A stretch of 64,000 nucleotides of DNA from Candidatus Kapaibacterium sp. (GTDB lineage Bacteria > Bacteroidota > Ignavibacteria > Kapaibacteriales > WFXC01): positions 59,445 to 123,444 of the forward strand of contig WFXC01000016.1 in NCBI GenBank assembly GCA_015490805.1. Direction: 5' to 3'. Under the pieces are notes generated by a model. That model was not told the DNA's origin. It saw only the letters and a list, made by a program, of their open reading frames with translations, and made no database searches. Of this stretch, positions 1 through 9,647 are shown one piece after another. How positions within the stretch are numbered: position 1 is the first letter of the stretch; each line of letters begins with the position of its first letter. A program made the translations under genes and the position numbers.

Positions 1-2
1 TT

Positions 3-3000
3 GTATCGGAAACGCTACCGCTGGACAGCCTGGAATTCTTCCCGGACTCCCTCCGGCTAGAACTGCCAACCGGATGGGTCTGCTCAGGTATCGATTTAGC
101 AATCGGCGACTGTTTTACTTTCCACTTTGATACCTTATCCGTCGCTCTACGCTGGGATGGAAGCCGATGGACCGCCACCGCTTTTCTGGATGGGACGGTA
201 ACCATTGCCTGCTGGGCAGTGGATGGTCAGCCAGTACAGCTTGCGTTCCGAACTCAAATTTTACCGGGACAGGTGAACTTACTACTGAGCGTTTATGCTC
301 CATTGCGAGACGCTCGCATTGTGGGATTGCCCATCTGGTTGTCACTCGATAGTCTGATTCTGGACGCTTCCAGCCTGGAAAATCCAGCGGGATTTCCTCC
401 AGCGCTGTGCGGGATCAGTAGCTGGCACGATCCGCTGTGGAAAGGAGTGTGGATTCCTTCTGCCCACCTCAAATTTCTCGTGGAGCAGGATACTTTGCAA
501 TGGGACATTCGCGATATTGTTCTGGAAAACGGCTCTGGGCGTCTGCTTGCCAGCTTCGAAGGAGAGGCAAGCTTTGTACCTCCACATCCTATCGAGCTTG
601 CGGGATTTACCGTCCGGTTAGATTCAGCAAAAATCCGGTTCTGTCAGAATACGCTTGCAACGCTGCGAGCAAACGGTCTTCTTCAACTTCCGGCTTCGCT
701 CCAGAAACCCACCGAATGGGCACAGTTAGACAGTCTCTACCTGCGCCTTGCCGGGCAACAACGCGGGTCACAATTTGAATGGCTTGGCACCCTGGACCTG
801 TTTGGCGGCGTGAATTTAGCTCTGCCACCTTCCAATCCAGTTGCGATGCTCCGACTCCGAAATGGACAAATTGCAAAAGTCGGCACCCATCGCGGCTATG
901 TAGAGTTTACCAGCATCGATTTTCAGGCACCACCGAACGACCCGGCTGCCGTCGTACACCTTGCGGGTTTGAGAATCTGGAATGATGGACAGGTGCAACT
1001 GGAAGATGCGGATGGCTGGTTCGACATAAGTTCGTGGGCTCGTCTCCACATTGGTGGATTAACGATTCAAGCGCGAGAAATCGGAATCGGCTATGAGGGG
1101 GGCCACTGGTGGGCAGGATTGAGTGGCGGCTTTGAAATTCCTGCTGCTTCCGGATTGAGCGGCGGAGCAAATGGGATGTACCTGCATCGGCTCCGTGTCT
1201 TTGATGATGGGCGAATGGTCAGCGACGGTGCACACATCCAGTTCTCCATCGGTGGGGCTCTTAACATTAGCGGAACGCTCTTCTGGGGTGACATTGCGTA
1301 TGGAAGTACGCTCACCAGTGGAATGACCGGTCGTTTGACCGGACGTTTCGACTGTCTCGGAGGATTCCAGACGGGAATTGACTTTGCTTTCGGCAGCACA
1401 AAGGGAAGCTCGCCGTTCCGTTTCTGGTATCTGAGCGGTGAAGCCGCCATCCCCGGCGGGGTTCCCATTATCCCCGGTGCTTTCCATCTGGTCGGTGGTA
1501 TACTGGGTGCTGGCTGGCATGTGCGGCTTGACAACTTCAATCATCACTTGATCACCAGCAGCGGGTTCAATTCCCCACCGCCGATTGTGCCTGACCGCAC
1601 CATTGATTTGCTCCTTCGAGCAGGATTGCTCTTTGCTGATCCCTCCCTTCAGGCATATCTGTTCCGACTCACTTCCTCCTTAGCCCTGGGCAGCTCTTTC
1701 CAACTGGGTCTGGACGGGAACTTAGAACTACTCCCTGCCATCAAGCTGGCATCTGGAACGCTGGCAGCGCAGTACCGATATACCAGCGACGTACCGCTCC
1801 TCAGCCTGAGCGGCGCAGTTACGGTTAATTTGCTGAATCTGAGCAGCATCGGCACAGGATTTAGCACAACCTTTACCCCCAGCAATCCGTGTCTGCAAAT
1901 CGGTCCCCTCCAGCGTCGATGGATTCTGGTGGATATGAATGAAAGCTTTGGTACGAATCTGCTGGGCACCGATGTCGTTGCCCGGGCATATCTTGATTTA
2001 GCGACAATGTACCTCCGGTTATGTCCCTCCGAAGGACAGTTCATCGGCAGTATTCATGGCGCCGGTGTTGCCGGTGCGCTGCTCCACGTAGCAGGAATTG
2101 GACACGTACCGTTCCACGCCGGCTTATCATTGAACTCCGATCTCTGTCTCCGCTATTCGCTCAAACTGGAAAATCGCCCTTCAACCTTCTGGGCACGGGC
2201 AAAAGCTGGCGCATTTTTGAACACCAGTGTGAATTTCGATTACTCCGGGTGGTGGTCCCTGGGCTGGAAAGGAACGCAGGCGTGGGATCATATTCGCAAC
2301 AATCCTCCGGTTACGTTGTCGCAGCACTGGTCACCGTGTGGTGGGAACAAATGCAAACAAGCAGCCATTGGCTTTACTTTTGGCAGCGTTCTTGAAGGAG
2401 AACTTTCCGTCCCAAAGGTACAGATCACCGCAGGCAGCCATACCCTTGCAGTTCCCAACTGGCTCGGCAGTCGACCCTCGATCCGTTATGGGTACTATGC
2501 TCGCGCTTCGTCCGGTGGCAGAGAATGGGCAAAGTCCGGAGGGAACAATTCAACATTGACGGATCAGGCACGATGGTGGAGTTGCAGCACCTTTGAAAAT
2601 GAAGCGGATAACTGGGCAGAAGACAATCGCTCTCAGCAACAACCGCCGGCTTTCATCCGATTTACCGATCCCGCTTCAGAATTCTCAGCAGCCGATCCGG
2701 CAACGCCGACGATCACGGTCGTTTTTGGCGCACCGATTAGCAATACCTGCACTGGCAGCGCCTCAACTCGCTGCTGGTACATCGACCGCAGCACACTCCA
2801 GTTCCAGCTCGATGAGATGGAGGATGACCGGACAACAGTACGCAAATCCTGGCATTTAGCCACTAATCTGAGAAATGACACGGCTTGGTTATCACCACAA
2901 ATTGGTAGATCCAGTGTGTGGATAAACGCTGCGCTAACTCCCGCTTCGTGGTACCGCCTGGTGATCGCTGGCACGATGCGATCACCCAATCCCTCAGCCG

Positions 3001-3977
3001 CATTACCACGGCGGGATACGATCTGGTTCCGCACTGCCGATCGGATGCTGGCTGCCCGGTTTTCCATTTACCTGCCCTCTGCCGGGATCGTTCGACAGGG
3101 ACTGGTTGGCTCGTGGATCGGTGTGCTGGCAACTTCTCGCCCCATTGACCAGATCGATGTTCGTGAAGGAACTGGCACCGAAGCCTTTGCATTCTATGCG
3201 CTCCATCCGGGACGGGACTGGTGGCTGGAAATCCGAAACCTGCGAACGGGTCGCCGATACTGGTGGCGCGGTACACCGATGCTGCCGGTGCAGGATACGA
3301 TGCAAGTGCGGATTCTTGGAATACCCATCGGCACCAGATTTCTGCTGGATACCAGCTACTTCCAGCCGTTTGCGGCTGAACTTCCCAGTGCTGGAATCGA
3401 CGATGGACACCATCGCTTTGTCCTCCAGTCCGGTATTTACGAATTCCGCATCTATAAAACCAGCGGGACACCCAGTTCCCCGGCGGCACAGACGTTTTTA
3501 GACGCACTGCCCAACCCAATTGCAAAGTGGCGAGTTGTAAAGCTGCCATATGCCTCCTTACAAACAACGCTCCGATTAGCACTCCGGTGGCAATCACCGC
3601 CGGATCTTCGAGCACCCAGCGCGTGGGTACAGCTTCAGAATGCTGGCACCGCACCAATTTATCCGGGAACACCGTTGCAACTGCGTATCCAGAAATTTGT
3701 TGAATCGGACAAAGACACGACAGCCCTCACCACGACACTTCAAGTCCAGCTTCCAGCAGCATTGCTGCCGGGTCATTCTCTCACCATCCCGATCAGCCTG
3801 ACTCCCAGCGTTGCAACGATGGATGATTCGCACGACAGCTATCGACTCGTAGGAATACGAATAGAAGTGGTCTCTGGATCTGTTGAATTTCAGTTGCAGG
3901 GTATCCGATGTATTTCCGCAGGATGGGTTCCTGTACCTTGCCAACCCACAGATCGTGAAGATCAGAACGCTCGGTAA
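3..3977 (+). CDS. Giant beta-rich exported protein, 5' end outside window
   Basis: The reading frame is open from the first bases of the window, so this is the last 1324 residues of a longer protein. A GTG near 219 is only an internal codon. No domain is recognised. The sequence is rich in short alternating hydrophobic/polar stretches, Gly, Ser, Trp and Tyr, with few Lys, as in secreted or surface beta-strand proteins. Residues about 300-700 are Gly-rich and barrel-like. The last 350 residues look like stacked beta-sandwich modules. Cysteines are scattered through the middle. It ends 46 bases before the Fn3-repeat protein on the same strand, so the two are probably co-transcribed. A surface or extracellular structural role is inference only; no enzyme motif was seen. 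Confidence 0.75.
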   Translation, partial: VSETLPLDSLEFFPDSLRLELPTGWVCSGIDLAIGDCFTFHFDTLSVALRWDGSRWTATAFLDGTVTIACWAVDGQPVQLAFRTQILPGQVNLLLSVYAPLRDARIVGLPIWLSLDSLILDASSLENPAGFPPALCGISSWHDPLWKGVWIPSAHLKFLVEQDTLQWDIRDIVLENGSGRLLASFEGEASFVPPHPIELAGFTVRLDSAKIRFCQNTLATLRANGLLQLPASLQKPTEWAQLDSLYLRLAGQQRGSQFEWLGTLDLFGGVNLALPPSNPVAMLRLRNGQIAKVGTHRGYVEFTSIDFQAPPNDPAAVVHLAGLRIWNDGQVQLEDADGWFDISSWARLHIGGLTIQAREIGIGYEGGHWWAGLSGGFEIPAASGLSGGANGMYLHRLRVFDDGRMVSDGAHIQFSIGGALNISGTLFWGDIAYGSTLTSGMTGRLTGRFDCLGGFQTGIDFAFGSTKGSSPFRFWYLSGEAAIPGGVPIIPGAFHLVGGILGAGWHVRLDNFNHHLITSSGFNSPPPIVPDRTIDLLLRAGLLFADPSLQAYLFRLTSSLALGSSFQLGLDGNLELLPAIKLASGTLAAQYRYTSDVPLLSLSGAVTVNLLNLSSIGTGFSTTFTPSNPCLQIGPLQRRWILVDMNESFGTNLLGTDVVARAYLDLATMYLRLCPSEGQFIGSIHGAGVAGALLHVAGIGHVPFHAGLSLNSDLCLRYSLKLENRPSTFWARAKAGAFLNTSVNFDYSGWWSLGWKGTQAWDHIRNNPPVTLSQHWSPCGGNKCKQAAIGFTFGSVLEGELSVPKVQITAGSHTLAVPNWLGSRPSIRYGYYARASSGGREWAKSGGNNSTLTDQARWWSCSTFENEADNWAEDNRSQQQPPAFIRFTDPASEFSAADPATPTITVVFGAPISNTCTGSASTRCWYIDRSTLQFQLDEMEDDRTTVRKSWHLATNLRNDTAWLSPQIGRSSVWINAALTPASWYRLVIAGTMRSPNPSAALPRRDTIWFRTADRMLAARFSIYLPSAGIVRQGLVGSWIGVLATSRPIDQIDVREGTGTEAFAFYALHPGRDWWLEIRNLRTGRRYWWRGTPMLPVQDTMQVRILGIPIGTRFLLDTSYFQPFAAELPSAGIDDGHHRFVLQSGIYEFRIYKTSGTPSSPAAQTFLDALPNPIAKWRVVKLPYASLQTTLRLALRWQSPPDLRAPSAWVQLQNAGTAPIYPGTPLQLRIQKFVESDKDTTALTTTLQVQLPAALLPGHSLTIPISLTPSVATMDDSHDSYRLVGIRIEVVSGSVEFQLQGIRCISAGWVPVPCQPTDREDQNAR

Positions 3978-4023
3978 AAAGATTGCTCAAGCACTGGCTG
4001 AAGCAACAAAGGGACGGCTGCTA

Positions 4024-6075
4024 ATGAGGAAGTGCTGGATGCGTGTGTCAAAGAAAAGAGGTGCTGTTTGGGCCTTCAATGCCCTATGGATCTGTCTGCT
4101 TGCGTTGCTCCTGGTGAGCCGTACGGAAGCGCAGCCACAGGAAAGTTCGTTTTTGCTATGGACCTTTGCCACGCCGCAGGGCATTGCCTTAGGATGGTCG
4201 CTCCCTCACGATCATCCGCTGCCGTCGGTATGGCGGATTATGCGGCGCGTTGCTGGTGAAAAAGTTTACCAGCCCGTTGGCGTCCAGAGACTTCTTCCTT
4301 TTGAGCAGTGGGATACTCAAATTCGCCGTCATCCCGGCGCCGACACCCTGCAGCAGCTTATTGCTGAAGCGCAACGTCAGGATCTACCAGACAGCGTTCG
4401 CCGTTTCATTATGGACCTCCTGAATACTGCACTGTTGATCGATTTTCCTCTGCTCCATCGAGTTTTTGGTACTGTATGGGTGGATTCCACGGTGCAGCGC
4501 GGCCTTGCGTACGACTATGCAATTGAAGTTGCAGGAAAAATTGTCGGCGAAGTACGCTCCGTCCGCTGGGATAGAGAACGATTGCCACTGCCGCCGTCTG
4601 GACTGAAAGCGGAGCCAGCAGATAGCAATCACATTCAATTGCGGTGGGACATTCGCGCTGCTCGTGCCAATGGTATCTGGGGATATATCGTCGAACGCCG
4701 GCGAGAGGATCAAAAAACCTGGGAGCAACTGACCCAGGAACCGGTGCGAGCCCTGCTGCTCAATCCCGACCTGCCCATTCAATACCTGTATCTGGACACT
4801 GGTCTCACTCTGGGCACTCGATACTGGTACCGCGTCCGCTCGGTGGACTTGCTGTCCCGAACCAGCCTTCCCTCCGATTCGGTGATCGTTGCAGCAATGG
4901 ATGCCCGTCCACTTATTCCTCCTCTTGCGGTCATTGCCACAACCATTGGAGGACGAGTCTTCGTTCGATGGCACCCATCCCCCGACACTCGAGTCGTTGG
5001 CTACAACCTGTACCGATGGGAATGGGCAACGGAGGATCAAAAGCAGCGCATAAACGCACAGCCGCTTCGGGATACTTTCTTTGTAGATCAGCCGCAAACC
5101 AGCGCTGAATACATTGTCTATGCCGTAACCGCCGTCGACCAATACGGCCGCGAAAGCAATCTCTCCCTTCCACACGCCGTTCCGCAACCTGACACTATTC
5201 CGCCAGCACCGCCGACAAACATTGAGGCAACACCAGCCGTGGGTACCATCACGTTACGATGGCAACCCAGCAAGTCGCAAGATGCCTACGCTTATGAAGT
5301 GGTGCGGAGCATCGATCCCCAGCGCGGGGAATTCACCCTCGTTTCCGACTCCCTGCTGACGGACACGAGCTTTGTCGACCGGTTGCCACTCGAAGCCGGT
5401 CGTACTACCTTCTGGTACCGAGTCCGAACTGTTGACCGGGCGGGAAATCGGAGTCGCTGGAGTGTTCCCATTGCTGTTCGGCTCCCGGACGTTGTACCGC
5501 CTCATCCCCCGTGGATCATTGGTGTCCAGGCACAACCGAATGCTCTGATCATCCGGTGGCAACCACCGTATGACCCCGATCTCTACGGATACCTTCTCTT
5601 CCGTTACCAGGACACAACACTGCCACCGCTGCGGCTGACGCAGCAACCGTTACCCAAAAACACAACCGTATACATTGACTCTACCGTTCTGCCGGGACAA
5701 ACGTACTGGTATACACTGGCTGCACTGGATAGCGCCGGGAACCTTTCTGCCTTCGCACCTCGTGTCCAGGGACACACGTATCTGCATACCCCACCGCCAC
5801 CTCCCGTGATCGACTCAGTAGCTGTTGAACCCAATGCTGTCACCCTATTTTTCTCCTATCCCTACAAATCACCTCCGATCCACAGCCTCCTGGTAGAGCG
5901 GAGTGCTGATGGACGCCGCTTTATACCAATCAGCCCTCTTTTATCTCCCCAGACCCGCCACTTCGTAGATCGAGCGATTCTTTGCCAGTCTGTGTGTTAC
6001 TACCGCGTCCGGGCACGCTCTCTTTCCGGAGCGTATAGTCCTCCTTCCAGGGTCCGGAAAGTCGTGCTACCATAA
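4024..6075 (+). CDS. Exported protein with five fibronectin type III domains
   Basis: A 683-residue protein. The frame is open further upstream, but the ATG at 4024 is preceded by AAAGGGA and starts a basic stretch, a hydrophobic core (ALWICLLALLLVS) and a likely cleavage site near TEAQ, that is a signal peptide. After an N-terminal region of about 185 residues come five Fn3-like modules at about 190-290, 294-389, 390-488, 492-589 and 590-682. Each has the W..P or RW start and a Y.Y.V.A.D..G-type end. No catalytic motif is visible. Fn3 arrays usually act as spacers or binding modules. It follows the giant beta-rich protein closely, so the pair may form one surface assembly (inference). No clear C-terminal sorting domain is seen. 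Confidence 0.82.
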   Translation: MRKCWMRVSKKRGAVWAFNALWICLLALLLVSRTEAQPQESSFLLWTFATPQGIALGWSLPHDHPLPSVWRIMRRVAGEKVYQPVGVQRLLPFEQWDTQIRRHPGADTLQQLIAEAQRQDLPDSVRRFIMDLLNTALLIDFPLLHRVFGTVWVDSTVQRGLAYDYAIEVAGKIVGEVRSVRWDRERLPLPPSGLKAEPADSNHIQLRWDIRAARANGIWGYIVERRREDQKTWEQLTQEPVRALLLNPDLPIQYLYLDTGLTLGTRYWYRVRSVDLLSRTSLPSDSVIVAAMDARPLIPPLAVIATTIGGRVFVRWHPSPDTRVVGYNLYRWEWATEDQKQRINAQPLRDTFFVDQPQTSAEYIVYAVTAVDQYGRESNLSLPHAVPQPDTIPPAPPTNIEATPAVGTITLRWQPSKSQDAYAYEVVRSIDPQRGEFTLVSDSLLTDTSFVDRLPLEAGRTTFWYRVRTVDRAGNRSRWSVPIAVRLPDVVPPHPPWIIGVQAQPNALIIRWQPPYDPDLYGYLLFRYQDTTLPPLRLTQQPLPKNTTVYIDSTVLPGQTYWYTLAALDSAGNLSAFAPRVQGHTYLHTPPPPPVIDSVAVEPNAVTLFFSYPYKSPPIHSLLVERSADGRRFIPISPLLSPQTRHFVDRAILCQSVCYYRVRARSLSGAYSPPSRVRKVVLP

Positions 6076-6113
6076 CAGGCTATGGCAACGTGGACAGAAC
6101 AAATCAACAGATG

Positions 6114-6773
6114 CTATGGCAATAGCGAAAGGATCTGGGAACTGAACGGATCGATCCGCCAGCATTCATAGAGCAACATTCCCATCACAAGATAAGTAGC
6201 AATCGTTGCCATCATCGATGGTGCCCCAAATTTGAGCGCTGTGCCGAACGATTCCTTTGGCGAGAGCCGCACGCCTTCAAAATTGATGAAGGCAAAGAGC
6301 TCATCGATAACCAGATGCACCGTGTAGCCAAGGGTCATAGCAGCAGCAAGCCAGTGGCGTTCCAGCGGTAGCAGCGGTGGTGCTAACAGAAAGGTTACTG
6401 CACCGGCAACAATTGCCATAGGAATGCTATGGAAGATCCCGCGGTGGACGGTTAGCTTTGCAAACACGACTCTCAGCCCCCATCCAACAATCACGTAAGC
6501 CGCAGCACCCAGAAGCAGCAGCGTTGACCATCGGAACTGAGCCGAAAATCGCTGTACTACAATAACCGGTGCCACGGCACTGAGCGTCTGGAAAAGCAAT
6601 TGATTTGGACGGCTTTCCTGTGAATCAATATCCGGCAGTAAGCTACCAACCGTACAAACCAGCCCAATCGCTGCCGAATCGGCGACTGGCAGGTGCGCAT
6701 AAATACTCGCTGCATACCCAACAGCAGCACCCGCAACAACACCACCGGTCAAATGATGGACGAAATTGCCCAT
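6114..6773 (-). CDS. Membrane-bound metal-dependent hydrolase (DUF457/YdjM-like)
   Basis: A 219-residue membrane protein of the YdjM/DUF457 family. Family hallmarks are visible: HHLTGG near residue 6, LLPDID near 46, HRGIFHS near 115 and HLVIDE near 153. These histidines and aspartates are the presumed metal ligands. Several hydrophobic segments lie between them. In E. coli the relative YdjM is LexA-controlled; no LexA box is recognised here. The start is fixed by a TGA directly before the ATG. It is the last gene of the minus-strand run that begins with dnaG, 25 bases after the BI-1 gene. The physiological substrate is unknown for the family. Confidence 0.8.
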   Translation of the reverse strand: MGNFVHHLTGGVVAGAAVGYAASIYAHLPVADSAAIGLVCTVGSLLPDIDSQESRPNQLLFQTLSAVAPVIVVQRFSAQFRWSTLLLLGAAAYVIVGWGLRVVFAKLTVHRGIFHSIPMAIVAGAVTFLLAPPLLPLERHWLAAAMTLGYTVHLVIDELFAFINFEGVRLSPKESFGTALKFGAPSMMATIATYLVMGMLLYECWRIDPFSSQILSLLP

Positions 6774-6798
6774 TCATCAACACGATGCGGGAATTGGA

Positions 6799-7503
6799 TT
6801 AATCCCGATTTCCACCGAGCAGCCGCAGCAGGAACAGAAAGAGGTTTATAAAATCCAGATACAATGCCAGTGCTCCCAGAATTGCTTTTTTCTTCCCTTC
6901 AGCCGTTGCTTCTTCCCCAACGACATACGAATGCTTCAGCCGCTGCATATCATAAGCTGTCAAAATTGCAAAGACCCCCACGCCGATAAAGGAGAGAGCA
7001 AAGTCCAACGCACTACTTTGCAAAAACAGATTGATTACCAGAGCAATCAGAATTCCAAAAACTCCCATCAAAGCAAAGCTCCCAATACCACTCAAATCCC
7101 GCTTTGTGATATACCCATACACCGCCATCACACCATACATTCCTGCAGCGGAGAAGAAAGCAGCAGCTATGCTTTCCTCAGTAAATGCCACAAAGATCGC
7201 TGAAAGCGTCAACCCATTAAGCGCTGCATATCCCAGAAAAGCGACTTTGGCTGCTGATACTGACATTCTGTCAATACGGACAGAGAGCCACACGACCAAA
7301 CCCAACTCACCAATGATCAAACCAAAAAAGATGATGGGATTTCCCAAGACAATAGAAAGCAGGGCAGGCGAGCTACTCACAACAGCAGCAATAGTGCCGG
7401 TGAGCAACAATCCTCCGACCATCCATTGATAAATCCCGAGGATATATTCTCGCACTGCTTGTTGCAGCGCCTGCTGGGGTATCGACAACGTTGCCTGTCT
7501 CAT
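6799..7503 (-). CDS. Bax inhibitor-1/YccA family membrane protein
   Basis: A 234-residue protein with about seven transmembrane helices. It matches the BI-1/YccA (UPF0005) family: a short cytoplasmic N-terminus, a first helix around MVGGLLLTG, a conserved G.N.L.LS-type segment (AALNGLTLSAIFVAF), and a C-terminal DMQRLKH plus LALYLDFINLFLFLLRLLG signature. Bacterial members are poorly understood; proposed roles are proton-sensitive calcium leak and protection of FtsH substrates. A GAGG about 9 bases before the ATG supports the start. It lies 43 bases downstream of the CBS/CorC gene, probably in the same transcript. Confidence 0.9.
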   Translation of the reverse strand: MRQATLSIPQQALQQAVREYILGIYQWMVGGLLLTGTIAAVVSSSPALLSIVLGNPIIFFGLIIGELGLVVWLSVRIDRMSVSAAKVAFLGYAALNGLTLSAIFVAFTEESIAAAFFSAAGMYGVMAVYGYITKRDLSGIGSFALMGVFGILIALVINLFLQSSALDFALSFIGVGVFAILTAYDMQRLKHSYVVGEEATAEGKKKAILGALALYLDFINLFLFLLRLLGGNRD

Positions 7504-7546
7504 TGTGTTGTGCCTCGTTTTTATTCCACAATCTTCACGAACTTTT

Positions 7547-8857
7547 TCACTCAGACGAATGATCTGCTAAGAATAATGGTTGAATTCGGATTTTCTCCAG
7601 CCGTCGATCCGAACGCTCCAGCACTGTGAATTCATACCCATCAATTTGAATTTTTTCGTTCTTTTCTGGAAGCCGCTCACAGTGATAAATCAACAAGCCA
7701 CCCAGTGTATCGTACCGATCGCTTTCCGGCAGGGGATGGGGAAGGATGGCGTTCAGTTCGTGAATAGGAGTCGTTGCCCACGCCACAAAACTGCCATCCG
7801 GCTGAGAAACGACTTCCGGTTCTTCTTCATCGTACTCGTCACGAATTTCGCCAACCAATGCCTCCAGCACATCTTCCATCGTAACCAGTCCCGCCATTCC
7901 TCCAAATTCATCCTGAACAATAGCCAGATGCACCTGGTGTTGCTGCAGGGTTTGTAATAGTGTAGACACCGCCATTGTTTCAGGGACAAAAAATGGTGAT
8001 CGCAAAATGTCTTCTAGTACAATTAACTGGGGATGACGCAGTAGAGTCAGCAGGTCTTTAACGTACAGGACACCCACGATGTTATCCAGCGTATCACGAT
8101 AAACGGGTAGGCGGGAATATCCTTCCTCCACGACCAACTCCAGAATGGTATCCAGCGACATTGTAATATCCACTGCAACAACTTCCGTTCGTGGCACCAT
8201 AATGTGATGCGCCCTTAAGCGGGCAAAGCGGAACACATTCCGTACCAACTGAGGGACAATAGGATCAGTCGCTGTCTTCTCAACTGATTGTTCCAGCACA
8301 TACTGTAACTCTTCCGGACTATGAACGCCGTGCTCCACACTGGATTCCAATCCGACTACTCGGAGTATCCAGTTCGCAAAACCATTGAGTACCACAATAA
8401 AGGGATACAACACGATATAGAAAAACCGCATCGGATAGGCAACTCCCAGCGTGACCGATTCTGGGAACCGAATCGCCAGGGACTTTGGGAACAGTTCTCC
8501 TAAGGTAATGTGCAGAAAAGTGATGACGCCAAACGCCAGCGGCAAAGAAATCTGATGAACCAGTTGCGGATCAACTCCAATACCAAGCGCTTCTAACACC
8601 GTAGCGATCATGTCCGCAACAACGCTTTCACCAATCCATCCCAGACCGATACTGGCGATCGTGATCCCTAATTGTGTTGCTGATAAATACGCATCCAGAT
8701 GATCAACCAGGTGAAGTGCCAGCCGTGCAACCTTCTGTCCCTGCCGCGTACGAACTTTCAACTGGGAGTGTCGTACCTTCACCAGAGCAAATTCAGCGGC
8801 AACAAAGAACCCATTTAAAAAGACCAGAAAGAATGTCAGCAAAAGATCTGCGATCAT
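7547..8857 (-). CDS. CNNM/CorC-type membrane protein (hemolysin family)
   Basis: A 436-residue protein with the standard DUF21-CBS-CBS-CorC_HlyC architecture. The N-terminal 190 residues carry four hydrophobic segments (the DUF21 domain). A CBS pair follows at about 205-325 with the typical MVPRTEVVAVD start and LPVYRDTLDNIVG. The C-terminal CorC_HlyC domain occupies about 340-430. Families of this type are Mg2+/Co2+ transporters or their regulators, with the CBS pair binding nucleotide; older databases call them hemolysins. The ATG overlaps the stop of recO by four bases, showing translational coupling. No haemolytic role should be inferred from the family name. Confidence 0.92.
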   Translation of the reverse strand: MIADLLLTFFLVFLNGFFVAAEFALVKVRHSQLKVRTRQGQKVARLALHLVDHLDAYLSATQLGITIASIGLGWIGESVVADMIATVLEALGIGVDPQLVHQISLPLAFGVITFLHITLGELFPKSLAIRFPESVTLGVAYPMRFFYIVLYPFIVVLNGFANWILRVVGLESSVEHGVHSPEELQYVLEQSVEKTATDPIVPQLVRNVFRFARLRAHHIMVPRTEVVAVDITMSLDTILELVVEEGYSRLPVYRDTLDNIVGVLYVKDLLTLLRHPQLIVLEDILRSPFFVPETMAVSTLLQTLQQHQVHLAIVQDEFGGMAGLVTMEDVLEALVGEIRDEYDEEEPEVVSQPDGSFVAWATTPIHELNAILPHPLPESDRYDTLGGLLIYHCERLPEKNEKIQIDGYEFTVLERSDRRLEKIRIQPLFLADHSSE

Positions 8858-9642
8858 TGCCGACTCACTGGCTCTACCACACCACCATTGAGCATCGTCC
8901 GGGTAACATCAGAAATCACGGGTGTTCCAAAGTGATACCGATAAAACCGATCGAAAAGTCGAAGAATCTGTTGTCGATATGCTACCTGTTGTAGCGGCGC
9001 AACGCGCTCCAGTTGCTCACAAGATGCTTGGGCAACCTGCTGCAGGAAAGAAAGTGCTGGCTGCTCCAGCCGTACGACGACACTGGTAGGAATGCTGGAT
9101 GGGCGGAGCGGACATCCGCGGTCGACGGAAAACAACACTGAAGATTCAAAGTTCCCTATGGGGTGTCCAGCCGTAAGATCCATAAACAATTCGATCGCGA
9201 AACCGCTGAGCTTGCTTACCTGAAGCATCATCCAGCAGTAGAGAGCAAAGAAATTCTGTGACATTTCGTTGAGATAGTGCAATCCTTGCTTGAGCGTTTG
9301 ATACAATGAAGGATTGGGCTCTTCTGCTGGCTGGGTCCGATACACTGCCTCCACAATGGCAAAACCGATGCTCATACGATCGTAAGAGGCTAAAATCTGC
9401 CGAAATGGCAAAACGGGCTCTGCTTTCGCCAGCGTGTGCAGCGTACGATTCGGCTTTTTATACACAGCAACCCACGAACACCGCATCGGCTGGAGGGCAC
9501 TGCCAAAACGTTTTATAGATCGTCGCGCCTGCGGTGCGACCACCGAGCACTTTCCACACGCTTCTGTGTACAACGTCACCAACTGGCTGCTTTCTCGATA
9601 CCGGCGGGTACTCAACACAATGGCTTCGGTATGCACCAACAT
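8854..9642 (-). CDS. recO: DNA repair protein RecO
   Basis: A 262-residue RecO-family protein. The N-terminal OB-fold starts with the typical TEAIVLSTRRYRESSQLVTLYT and continues with APQARRS. The C-terminal helical part is conserved in pattern but lacks the CxxC..CxxC zinc site found in some RecO proteins. RecO anneals ssDNA and, with RecR (and RecF), loads RecA onto SSB-coated gaps in the cytoplasm. It starts 5 bases after the DUF294 gene and overlaps the CorC gene by four bases, so the three are translated from one message that begins upstream at dnaG or DUF294. Confidence 0.9.
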   Translation of the reverse strand: MLVHTEAIVLSTRRYRESSQLVTLYTEACGKCSVVAPQARRSIKRFGSALQPMRCSWVAVYKKPNRTLHTLAKAEPVLPFRQILASYDRMSIGFAIVEAVYRTQPAEEPNPSLYQTLKQGLHYLNEMSQNFFALYCWMMLQVSKLSGFAIELFMDLTAGHPIGNFESSVLFSVDRGCPLRPSSIPTSVVVRLEQPALSFLQQVAQASCEQLERVAPLQQVAYRQQILRLFDRFYRYHFGTPVISDVTRTMLNGGVVEPVSRQ

Positions 9643-9647
9643 CGGTG

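Noticed and set aside
219..221. GTG as the start of the first giant protein
   Set aside because: The frame is open to the window edge and the same beta-rich composition continues upstream; this is an internal valine codon.
2863..3672. 269-codon minus-strand frame inside the giant protein gene
   Set aside because: Antisense shadow of a C-rich coding strand; amino-acid composition is Arg/Ser-heavy and has no motif.
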